Below, piece after piece: positions 1 to 5,604 of a stretch of 8,432 nt of DNA (positions are counted from its first letter, which is position 1; each line of letters opens with the position of its first letter). The DNA is from an uncultured Spirochaetaceae bacterium. GTDB taxonomy: Bacteria > Spirochaetota > Spirochaetia > Treponematales > Treponemataceae. The notes beneath the pieces are model-generated. The model made no database searches, was not told where the DNA came from, and worked only from the letters and a program-made list of their open reading frames with translations. The stretch is taken from the NCBI GenBank assembly GCA_902773215.1, contig CACYDQ010000132.1, forward strand, positions 1 to 8,432. Reading direction: 5' to 3'. The position numbers and the translations under genes were made by a program.

Positions 1-387
1 AACACCGTCGATTACATCATCGGGAAGTTCGAGATCGCCCACATCGCGATCAGGAAGAAGGACTACGAGACGGCCGTCCCCATCCTGACCGAAATCATAG
101 ATATTTATAACGAGACACCGACGGGCGAGCTTCCCCCTTCCTATAAGGTGCTGGCACAGAACGACCTGAAGAAAGTTCCCGAGAACATCCGTATGTCCAT
201 TTCCGCCAACGGAAAGAACAACGATTACTACGAGAACGACGACTACGGCGACATGGACTTCTTTGAGGAGACGGATTACAGGAATACTTCCGGCAGCGGC
301 AAGAAGAAGTCCTCGTCACAGTCCTCCGCCGGTGACGACGGCTATTATCAGGGCAGCTACTCGGACAGCGACTCCTACTGGAACTAG
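1..387 (+). CDS. C-terminal part of an unrecognised, possibly TPR-like protein (5' end outside window)
   Basis: The frame is open from base 1 to a TAG at 385-387, giving 128 residues of a longer protein. The first 35 or so residues (around YIIGKFEIAHIAIRKKDYE, then AVPILTEIIDIYNE) look like a helical hairpin of the tetratricopeptide kind. A conserved-looking segment around residues 46-65 follows. The last 60 residues are low complexity, rich in Asp, Glu, Tyr, Ser, Asn and Gly, with a short Lys/Ser run, ending in Tyr-Trp-Asn; this tail is probably disordered. A possible internal GTG start at 148 has no ribosome site and would cut the helical part, so I treat it as internal. I do not recognise the family. 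A TPR scaffold or adaptor is an inference from one half-repeat. A strong terminator follows directly, so this gene ends its transcription unit. Confidence 0.75.
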   Translation, partial: NTVDYIIGKFEIAHIAIRKKDYETAVPILTEIIDIYNETPTGELPPSYKVLAQNDLKKVPENIRMSISANGKNNDYYENDDYGDMDFFEETDYRNTSGSGKKKSSSQSSAGDDGYYQGSYSDSDSYWN

Positions 388-391
388 GCAG

Positions 392-422
392 AGCCCCGAC
401 ACTTGTACGTCGGGGCTTTTTT
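392..422 (+). terminator. Rho-independent terminator
   Basis: A perfect 9-bp GC-rich stem (AGCCCCGAC at 392-400 with GTCGGGGCT at 409-417) and an 8-base loop run straight into a T run (417-422). It starts five bases after the stop codon of the first gene and ends about 20 bases before the carA start, so carA needs its own promoter or readthrough. Confidence 0.93.
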
Positions 423-431
423 CTATATTAT
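403..431 (+). promoter_or_regulatory. Candidate carA promoter overlapping the terminator
   Basis: TTGTAC (403-408, in the terminator loop) and TATTAT (426-431) are separated by 17 bases. The -10 matches the sigma-70 consensus at five of six positions; the -35 keeps only TTG. An overlapping TATATT lies at 424-429. Transcription would begin near 438, only about five bases before the carA ATG, giving an essentially leaderless mRNA. This fits the lack of any Shine-Dalgarno sequence there. Confidence 0.45.
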
Positions 432-442
432 TGATAGTAACT

Positions 443-1780
443 ATGGAAGATTCTAATAAAGCGTGCCTGGTCCTTGCCAACGGGCTTGTGTTTGAGGGAA
501 GGGGGCTCGGAGCCTCCGGGGTCGTCACCGGCGAGACGGTTTTCACGACGGGAATGAACGGCTACATCGAGACGCTGACCGATCCCAGCTATTACGGTCA
601 GATCGTGACGCAGACCTTCCCCCTCATCGGCAACTACGGCATAATCCCCAAGGACTTCGAGAGCGGGGCCGCCCACGTGTCGGGATACATCGTCCGCGAC
701 CCCTGCGAGGATCCGTCCAACTTCCGCGCCGGGGGGGGGCTGGACAGCTTCCTGAAGCAGCAGAATGTCATCGGGCTCTGCGGCATAGACACCCGGGAGC
801 TGACCAAGCTGCTCCGCGAGGCCGGCGTCATGAACGGCATGATAATCAGCGGGGAGGACGGTGAGGCGGCAAAATACCGCGCCATGCTCTCCGACCAGAA
901 GGGCAAGGCAGAGCTCCTCAAACAGATACAAGCATACAGGATTACGAACGCCGTCGAGAGCGTGAGCGGCTCGGCGCGGGCCGTCGAGGAGGACGCGAAG
1001 ACCGTGTTCACCGAGAGCGCGGCATACCGCTTCGTCCCGGTCAGGGCTGACGGCACCAAGGTCAACGACATGGACGCGGCCATGAAGGACGGCAGGGGCA
1101 AAAAGGTCGTGCTCTGGGACTTCGGGGCCAAGGCGAACATCCGCCGGGAGCTTTTGAAGCGCGGCCTTGAGGTCATCGTGATGGATGCCTCCGCCAGCGC
1201 CGACGACATCCTCGCCGCAAAACCGGACGGGCTCATGCTGTCCAACGGCCCGGGCGACCCCGGCGACAACACGCGGATAATAGCAGAAATCAAGAAGCTC
1301 ATCCAGGCGGGCCTTCCGATATTCGGCATCTGCCTGGGCCACCAGATGCTCGCGCTCGCGGCGGGGGCAAAGACGAGCAAGCTCAAGTACGGGCACCGGG
1401 GGGCCAACCAGCCGGTCAAGCAGCTTTCCACGGGGCGGGTCTACATCTCAAGCCAGAACCACGGCTACGCGGTGGAAAACGACAGCCTGCCCGAGGGGGC
1501 CGTCCTCAGCTTCGTCAACACGAACGACGGTACCTGCGAGGGCATCACCTACACGGGCTTCCCGGCGTTCAGCGTCCAGTTCCACCCGGAGGCATGCTCC
1601 GGCCCGCTGGACACGAGCTTCCTCTTTGACGAATTCGTCTGCCTCATAAACGACCACGGCTACTTCCGCCACTACAAGGCGGCCTACGGGCGGATTGACG
1701 CGATAAGCTACTTCGCGGGGACGATTGCCGGTACCAAGGCGCGGGCAGCCAGCGGACGGTCCAACGGACGAGGAGCCTAA
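443..1780 (+). CDS. carA: Carbamoyl-phosphate synthase small (glutaminase) subunit
   Basis: CarA hydrolyses glutamine and channels ammonia to CarB, which makes carbamoyl phosphate for pyrimidine and arginine synthesis in the cytosol. The product is 445 residues; the E. coli protein, recalled from memory, is 382. The N-terminal CarA domain is clear (VTGETVFTTGMNGY, TDPSYYGQIVTQTFPLIGNYG, GIDTRELTKLLR near 115-125). The class I amidotransferase domain starts near residue 220. It has SNGPGDP, the nucleophile Cys297 in GICLGHQ, and His381/Glu383 in FHPEA; the Cys-to-His spacing of 84 equals E. coli's. The extra length is about 26 residues in the linker between the domains (roughly 140-220) and about 35 after the usual C-terminus. 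The ATG at 443 aligns with the family start, although no Shine-Dalgarno precedes it. carB is not downstream. A G9 run lies inside the gene. Confidence 0.96.
   Translation: MEDSNKACLVLANGLVFEGRGLGASGVVTGETVFTTGMNGYIETLTDPSYYGQIVTQTFPLIGNYGIIPKDFESGAAHVSGYIVRDPCEDPSNFRAGGGLDSFLKQQNVIGLCGIDTRELTKLLREAGVMNGMIISGEDGEAAKYRAMLSDQKGKAELLKQIQAYRITNAVESVSGSARAVEEDAKTVFTESAAYRFVPVRADGTKVNDMDAAMKDGRGKKVVLWDFGAKANIRRELLKRGLEVIVMDASASADDILAAKPDGLMLSNGPGDPGDNTRIIAEIKKLIQAGLPIFGICLGHQMLALAAGAKTSKLKYGHRGANQPVKQLSTGRVYISSQNHGYAVENDSLPEGAVLSFVNTNDGTCEGITYTGFPAFSVQFHPEACSGPLDTSFLFDEFVCLINDHGYFRHYKAAYGRIDAISYFAGTIAGTKARAASGRSNGRGA
731..739 (+). repeat. G9 homopolymer inside carA
   Basis: Nine consecutive G encode Gly-Gly-Gly at about residues 97-99, just before LDSFLKQQN. 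The frame is intact in this sequence. Loss or gain of one base would truncate CarA early. A run of this length is not very improbable in DNA this rich in GC. Confidence 0.8.
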
Positions 1781-1786
1781 AAACCG

Positions 1787-2437
1787 GTGGAAAACAACAC
1801 GCTCAGCACGGACGGCTCGGACAAGCCCTTCTTCCACGCCTCCCTCCCCGCCCAGCTCGTCATGGGGGCGGTGTTCGGAATCTTGAACATCCTGTCAATC
1901 CAGCTGGTGAACTTCCTGCATGTTCCCCTCTTCCTGGACGAGTTCTTCAACGTCGCGGCCTCCTTCTTCGGCTGGGCGGCCGGATTCACGTCCGTCATCG
2001 TGCACCGGGTTCTGTCCGTCGTCATTCCCTCCATCGCGAACCCCGGCAGGCTGTTCTTCGTGCCGGAGGACACCCTTTTCGCCCTCTGCGACATCCCGGT
2101 GGTCGTGCTGGTGCGCCTGATGTTTGCCCGGGATCAGAAGATTTCCTTCGTCAAGCTGCTCCTGTGCGGCGTTATCCTTGCCGTTATCATCAGCATTTTG
2201 GGAGGCGGGATATTCACCTTCCTGTTCACCTGCTTCGGCTACGGGGAAATTTCCTCCGTGCGCTACCTGACCATGGTACTGACCGGAAGCCGCATTCCGC
2301 TCGCGCCTTCGGCCATGCTCAGCCGCATCCCCATGAACCTGATGGACAAGCCGCTCTGCGTCTTCCTGGGCTACGCGATTGCCCGCCTTGTCAGGCGGCT
2401 CCTGAACATACGGCGGCGCGAGAACGGCCAGGACTAG
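1787..2437 (+). CDS. Polytopic membrane protein resembling an ECF-transporter S component
   Basis: This 216-residue protein has about five or six hydrophobic segments (roughly 22-44, 46-62, 64-82, 95-113, 121-150 and 188-205) and basic residues at its C-terminus (RLVRRLLNIRRR). The pattern VPLFLDEFFNVAASFFG followed by a Gly-rich membrane stretch, and the late motif RIPMNLMDKPL, resemble the S-component fold of ECF vitamin/nucleobase importers and the related membrane input domains of some sensor proteins. The start is GTG at 1787; AGGAG lies 11 bases upstream (1771-1775) inside the end of carA, so the two are probably co-transcribed. No ECF ATPase or T subunit is in the window. It may be a solitary S component using a shared energising module, or a membrane sensor. 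The substrate is unknown; the carA linkage hints weakly at pyrimidine metabolism. Confidence 0.72.
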   Translation: MENNTLSTDGSDKPFFHASLPAQLVMGAVFGILNILSIQLVNFLHVPLFLDEFFNVAASFFGWAAGFTSVIVHRVLSVVIPSIANPGRLFFVPEDTLFALCDIPVVVLVRLMFARDQKISFVKLLLCGVILAVIISILGGGIFTFLFTCFGYGEISSVRYLTMVLTGSRIPLAPSAMLSRIPMNLMDKPLCVFLGYAIARLVRRLLNIRRRENGQD

Positions 2438-2438
2438 C

Positions 2439-2458
2439 CTCCTGCCCGCAGGCAGGAG
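2439..2458. other. Perfect 8-bp hairpin between convergent genes
   Basis: CTCCTGCC (2439-2446) pairs with GGCAGGAG (2451-2458) around a 4-base loop, immediately after the membrane protein stop codon. There is no T run on either strand, so it is not a standard intrinsic terminator. It may still slow polymerase or protect the 3' ends of the two convergent transcripts. Confidence 0.5.
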
Positions 2459-2487
2459 TCAGCGGTTACACAGAAGTCTCTTCCTTA

Positions 2488-3663
2488 TTACCCCCCCCCC
2501 CATTTTAAGGGAACTTCAATAAACACCTCGCAACCCTCGCCGGGAGACGACAGAATCCTGAAGCTGCCGCCGAGCAGCTCCGCCCGGCTCCGCATCCCCC
2601 GTATGCCGAAGTGCCCGCCGGAAGCATCTGCGTCCGCAAGCTCCGCAGGCAGGGCCGACGGGTCAAAGCCCCTGCCGTCATCGCTGACAACCAGAACCAG
2701 GGAACGTCCCCCAGAGGGGGGCGTCCCGCCACGGAAGAGCACGGAGATTTCGTCCGCACCGGAATGCCGGGACGCATTGCCGACCGCCTCCTGCATGATG
2801 CGGAAGATATGCAGCCGCTGCTCCGGCGACAGGCCGTTCACGTCCGCGTCTTCCCGTATGGAGACAGTGCAGTTAACGCCGCCGGACGAGCTGTGCGACA
2901 CGTTGGCCGCCCACTCTGCCAGCACCGTGCGGAAGTCGCCCAGAAGGTCGGGCGGGATGATGTTCCGTATGACTGAGCGCACGTTCTCTATGTTCGCTTC
3001 CTCCAGCTTTTCTATCCGCTCGTACAGCTCCCTTGCGTCCTGTCCGCCGCCGATGTGGCGGCGCAGGTTCTGCAGGGCGAAGAGCGCGCTCCTGCTGTCC
3101 TGGGCAATCGTGTCATGCAGCTCCTTGTAGATGCGGCTGCGTTCGTCCTCCTGCATCTTTATTGTCGCTGCGCTGACGGCCCGCTCTATCTCCGCCGTGC
3201 GCCTGAGCTCCGCAAAGTGTTTCTGCTGCCACAGGAAAAGGCTCATGGAGATGATGAACATGACGGAAAAAAAAGAGAGCAGGATTAGAAAAAGGATGAT
3301 TACGTGGGTAGTCTGCTCGGAATTGAGGCTGACGATCTGGCCGTAGCGCAGCAGCAGGAGCCCCATGTCCTTCCCCGCGGCCGCACTTCCCGGTGCGGAA
3401 AATTCGAGGATATCGTCAATGACCGTCGTCAGCTCGGGGATGTCCTGCGCCTTGAGCTTGAATTCCGGCGAATCCGCGTAGTCCTGAATCGCGTCGTGGA
3501 ACTGCGGCAGGTCTGCCGTATCCAGCCGTCCGGTCCCGCCGCAGGCATCCGTCCATGCGTTCAGCACGGGGTCTCCCTCTGGAGGCGCGTCGCATGAGTC
3601 CAGGGCGAACAGCAGGATGCCGAGGCAGAAAAGAACGGCCATCCTGGGCCGGATCCGCGTCAT
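2488..3663 (-). CDS. Sensor histidine kinase, NarL/LuxR-partner (HisKA_3) class
   Basis: This 391-residue kinase should autophosphorylate on His183 and pass the phosphate to the adjacent regulator. Residues 1-24 form a signal-like segment ending in L-D-S-C, a possible but poor lipobox. Residues 25-119 are the likely extracytoplasmic sensor, with no recognisable domain. Residues 120-144 form a transmembrane helix, followed by a short linker. The dimerisation motif ERSRIYKELHDTIAQ (174-188) is of the HisKA_3 type. The ATPase domain shows the N box (IFRIMQEAVGNASRH, 286-300), G1 (DDGRGFD, 328-334) and G2 (GHFGIRGM, 350-357). ATG at 3663 is preceded by a GGGAG site within the end of the regulator gene and starts one base after its stop (TAG-T-ATG), which implies translational coupling. 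The last codons lie in an 11-G run. The signal sensed cannot be read from the sequence. Confidence 0.93.
   Translation of the reverse strand: MTRIRPRMAVLFCLGILLFALDSCDAPPEGDPVLNAWTDACGGTGRLDTADLPQFHDAIQDYADSPEFKLKAQDIPELTTVIDDILEFSAPGSAAAGKDMGLLLLRYGQIVSLNSEQTTHVIILFLILLSFFSVMFIISMSLFLWQQKHFAELRRTAEIERAVSAATIKMQEDERSRIYKELHDTIAQDSRSALFALQNLRRHIGGGQDARELYERIEKLEEANIENVRSVIRNIIPPDLLGDFRTVLAEWAANVSHSSSGGVNCTVSIREDADVNGLSPEQRLHIFRIMQEAVGNASRHSGADEISVLFRGGTPPSGGRSLVLVVSDDGRGFDPSALPAELADADASGGHFGIRGMRSRAELLGGSFRILSSPGEGCEVFIEVPLKWGGG
2491..2501. repeat. C11/G11 homopolymer at the 3' end of the kinase gene
   Basis: Eleven C on the + strand are eleven G on the kinase coding strand, encoding the final Gly residues just before the TAA. 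By hand translation, ten G would replace the ending with NKEETSV and then stop; twelve G would add VIRKRLLCNR and then stop. Slippage would change the tail but keep the kinase domains. Confidence 0.85.
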
Positions 3664-3664
3664 A

Positions 3665-4360
3665 CTACTCCCGTCCCCGCATCTGGAGCAGTTCCTGGCG
3701 GGTCGTGACCCCGAACTTGTCGTAGATACGGTACATATAGTTCTCCACCGTGCGGACGCTCTTGTCCAGCTCCTCGGCGATGGCGACATTGCTCTTTCCC
3801 GCGCATGCCAGGTCCAGGATCTGCTGCTCCGTCCGTGTCAGCCCGTTGACAGCCTGCCTCGTAATGAGGAATCGTTCTATGATGTCTCCCTGTATGAAGC
3901 GCCGCCCGTGCGACACCTCGTTGAGCGCGGTGATGAGGACGCTGGAGTCCGCGTTCTTGGTCACGTATGCGTCCGCGCCTATCTCGTTGCTCATCGCGTA
4001 TTCGATGAAGCCGCCCCAGTCGAAGCTGGAGTACACGATGCAGGGACAGGGATGCGGGGAGGTCTTGATGTGGCGGATGATTTCAAAACCCTTCGTGTTC
4101 TCCCTGCTTTCCGTCCCCTTGTCCTTGAAGGACGCGTCCACGATGGCCGCAAGGAATCCTTTGCTTCCGGCATCCGCTTTGGAGGCGGATGCGGCGAAGC
4201 GGGCGGAAAGCTCGTCGAATACGCGGACCGCCTCCTCGTATGTGGATGCCTCCCCCGCGCACTTCCATACGGAATTGTCCGAGAGCCAGCGCTTCACGCC
4301 GTCCCGCAGCATAGGATGATCGTCAAAAATGAGGTAGCATTGTTCTTGGGTCGTATGCAT
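3665..4360 (-). CDS. Response regulator, receiver plus LuxR-type DNA-binding domain (NarL/FixJ family)
   Basis: This 231-residue transcription factor is the likely partner of the kinase that follows it. The receiver has the acidic pair Asp13-Asp14 in IFDDHPMLRDG, the phosphoacceptor Asp75 in AAIVDASF, Ser111/Ser112 in IVYSSF and the conserved Lys135 in YVTKNA. The C-terminal helix-turn-helix runs from about 171 to 231 (LTRTEQQILDLACAGKSN, then VAIAEELDKSVRTVENY), ending at the stop that abuts the kinase ATG. The receiver is enlarged. About 20 extra residues precede the Asp75 strand (near 52-68, rich in Ala and Ser), and the loop after Asp75 carries a charged stretch (79-89). Two adjacent ATG codons compete. 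I chose 4360, which lies six bases from GGAG (4370-4367); 4363 is only three bases away. A longer open frame reaching 4447 crosses a terminator and is rejected. Confidence 0.93.
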   Translation of the reverse strand: MHTTQEQCYLIFDDHPMLRDGVKRWLSDNSVWKCAGEASTYEEAVRVFDELSARFAASASKADAGSKGFLAAIVDASFKDKGTESRENTKGFEIIRHIKTSPHPCPCIVYSSFDWGGFIEYAMSNEIGADAYVTKNADSSVLITALNEVSHGRRFIQGDIIERFLITRQAVNGLTRTEQQILDLACAGKSNVAIAEELDKSVRTVENYMYRIYDKFGVTTRQELLQMRGRE

Positions 4361-4404
4361 CATGCTCTCCGCTACGAGCTTTCGTCGCCGCCAGCCGTGA
4401 GGCA

Positions 4405-4410
4405 AGTATA
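4405..4410 (-). promoter_or_regulatory. Candidate -10 element for the response regulator/kinase operon
   Basis: TATACT on the - strand matches the sigma-70 -10 at five of six positions and lies 44 bases before the regulator ATG. At the usual 17-base spacing the -35 position falls in the T run of the lipoprotein terminator and matches poorly. Transcription would start near 4398. The promoter is plausible but rests on the -10 alone. Confidence 0.4.
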
Positions 4411-4420
4411 GCTCGTTTTC

Positions 4421-4456
4421 AAAAATTAAAACAGGGGCCGCGTTCACGGCGGCCCC
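4421..4456 (-). terminator. Rho-independent terminator of the lipoprotein gene
   Basis: On the - strand a perfect 8-bp stem (GGGGCCGC at 4456-4449 with GCGGCCCC at 4441-4434, 7-base loop) is followed by TGTTTTAATTTTT (4433-4421). It begins 17 bases after the lipoprotein stop codon and separates that gene from the two-component operon on the same strand. Confidence 0.88.
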
Positions 4457-4473
4457 GTCATCATGGCCGGGAA

Positions 4474-4827
4474 CTACATGTCCTTGTAGTCAATCGCGAT
4501 GCCGGACAGGTTGTAGTTGCCGGTGCGGAACAGCCTCTGGAAGAATGTCTGATGGGCGTCGACGATGATGTTCACGACGTCGTCGCACTCGGGGTACTTC
4601 CTCTGGGCCTCCTCCAGAAGCTTTATGTAGCCGTTGGCCTTGCTGGTACCCCCGATGCTGACGCGGCCGAGAATCGTGTAGGTGCTGCTGTCGGCGGGGA
4701 AATTTGTGCCGTCATGGTCAGGCGTATTCGAGACGCAGGAGGCGAACAGCCCGAGCACGAGCGAAAGACCCATCACGGCAAGGATGCCCCTGCCGGATTT
4801 CATCGATTTCTTTGCAAAGATAATCAT
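4474..4827 (-). CDS. Small secreted lipoprotein of unknown function
   Basis: This 117-residue protein has a lipoprotein signal: a basic N-terminus (AKKSMKSGR), a hydrophobic core, and the lipobox L-F-A-S with Cys31 as the predicted lipidated residue. Phe at -3 is typical of the looser spirochaetal lipobox. The mature part of about 87 residues begins with a Ser/Asp/Thr linker and continues as a compact domain: TYTILGRVSIGGTSKANGY, then EEAQRKYPECDDVVNIIVD and a GIAIDYKDM terminus. The helix followed by DVVNIIVD suggests a small alpha/beta domain, but I do not recognise the family. AAGGAG (4840-4835) lies seven bases before the ATG, which supports this start over the second Met at residue 9. 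It is a single-gene unit with its own promoter and terminator. Confidence 0.86.
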   Translation of the reverse strand: MIIFAKKSMKSGRGILAVMGLSLVLGLFASCVSNTPDHDGTNFPADSSTYTILGRVSIGGTSKANGYIKLLEEAQRKYPECDDVVNIIVDAHQTFFQRLFRTGNYNLSGIAIDYKDM

Positions 4828-4860
4828 AATAACACTCCTTATGGAAGTAAAAGTATGAGG

Positions 4861-4866
4861 ATTATA
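4861..4866 (-). promoter_or_regulatory. Consensus -10 element for the lipoprotein gene
   Basis: A perfect TATAAT on the - strand lies 33 bases before the lipoprotein ATG, giving an expected leader of about 27 bases that contains the AAGGAG ribosome site. The -35 region is T-rich (TTTTGT at 15-base spacing) and weak. Confidence 0.6.
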
Positions 4867-4957
4867 ATCTGATTCCCAAAGACAAAACTAGAGTACAACG
4901 CACGGAATTTTAGTGAGTTGCGTGTTTTCCGGGAAAGAAAATGCTCGCCGGGGTGTC

Positions 4958-4986
4958 TTGCGGGCGGGCGGAGGAGCTGATATAAT
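4958..4986 (+). promoter_or_regulatory. Strong candidate promoter for the acetyltransferase gene
   Basis: TTGCGG (4958-4963), a 17-base spacer and an extended -10 (TGA then TATAAT at 4981-4986) form a good sigma-70-like promoter. The -10 ends only ten bases before the ATG at 4997. Transcription should begin near 4992-4994, at or downstream of the GGAG at 4988-4991, so that site would be left off the mRNA. Confidence 0.65.
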
Positions 4987-4996
4987 CGGAGCATCT

Positions 4997-5527
4997 ATGA
5001 GCAGCATTGAAATCAGATCCGTGACCCCGGATGACGCGGAACGCCTGCGCGAGATTTACGCGCCCTACGTGAAGGACACCGCGGTCAGCTTTGAGTACGA
5101 CGTGCCGTCCCTGCAGGAATTCAGGGGCCGGATTGAGCGGACCCTGGGCAGATATCCGTATATCTGCGCGGTCAGGGAAGGGGTCGTCATGGGTTACGCG
5201 TACGCCGGCCCCTTCCACGCCCGGGAAGCCTACCAGTGGTCGGCGGAGCTTTCGATTTACGTGGACGCCCAGGCCCACGGGCAGGGCATAGGGCGGAGGC
5301 TCTACGAAGAGCTTGAGGAACGGCTCAGGGAACGGGGCATCGTCAACACCTACGCCGGTATCGCCGTGCCGACCGTACAGGAGGACGAATACCTGACGAC
5401 GGCAAGCGAGCGCTTCCACGCCCACATGGGGTTCAAGGAAGTCGCCCGCTTCCGGGACTGCGGCAAGAAGTTCGGCAGGTGGTACAGCATGATTTATATG
5501 GAAAAAATCATCGGCCCGCACGACTGA
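4997..5527 (+). CDS. GNAT-family N-acetyltransferase, phosphinothricin/methionine-sulfone type
   Basis: The 176-residue length and the pattern of conserved blocks match the PAT/MnaT (YncA) branch of GNAT enzymes, which move acetyl from acetyl-CoA to the amino group of phosphinothricin, methionine sulfone or sulfoximine, or related amino acids. Visible blocks are IRSVTPDDAERLREIYAPYV, TAVSFEY, GYAYAGPF, WSAELSIYVD, the acetyl-CoA pyrophosphate loop HGQGIG (94-99), HAHMGF and the tail FRDCGKKFGRWYSMIYME. The real substrate cannot be told from sequence; detoxification of an amino-acid analogue is inferred. The ATG at 4997 is chosen because the fold starts there and GGAG lies five bases upstream; an in-frame GTG at 4913 would add 28 residues unlike the family. 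It is divergent from the lipoprotein gene. Confidence 0.9.
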   Translation: MSSIEIRSVTPDDAERLREIYAPYVKDTAVSFEYDVPSLQEFRGRIERTLGRYPYICAVREGVVMGYAYAGPFHAREAYQWSAELSIYVDAQAHGQGIGRRLYEELEERLRERGIVNTYAGIAVPTVQEDEYLTTASERFHAHMGFKEVARFRDCGKKFGRWYSMIYMEKIIGPHD

Positions 5528-5604
5528 GCAAGCCCCTAGGCAGGTTTTGTTTTTTTCATTAGAATCGGGAATATCAAAAAACGCTTGCAGAGGTTTAGCA
5601 GAAT

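Noticed and set aside
428..1396. Long - strand frames opposite carA (322 and 265 codons)
   Set aside because: They are antisense of a clear CarA and have no motif; they are a by-product of high GC content.
3664..3789. A kinase start further upstream, adding 42 residues
   Set aside because: It would overlap the LuxR domain of the regulator, has Arg/Ser-rich shadow composition, and the ATG at 3663 has both a ribosome site and a signal-like N-terminus.
3617..4411. A 264-codon + strand frame opposite the response regulator
   Set aside because: The - strand encodes full receiver and LuxR domains with catalytic residues; the + strand frame has none.
4926..4936. Interrupted palindrome TTTCC-G-GGAAA in the divergent intergenic region
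   Set aside because: A single short palindrome with no second copy; it is not enough to call an operator.
5528..5560. Possible terminator after the acetyltransferase gene
   Set aside because: There is a T-rich tract (5545-5557) but only a 3-bp GCC/GGC stem before it, too weak to call.
5546..5574. Possible promoter for the ligase gene (TTGTTT with GAATAT at 16-base spacing)
   Set aside because: The match is poor in both boxes and lies in AT-rich DNA where chance matches are common.
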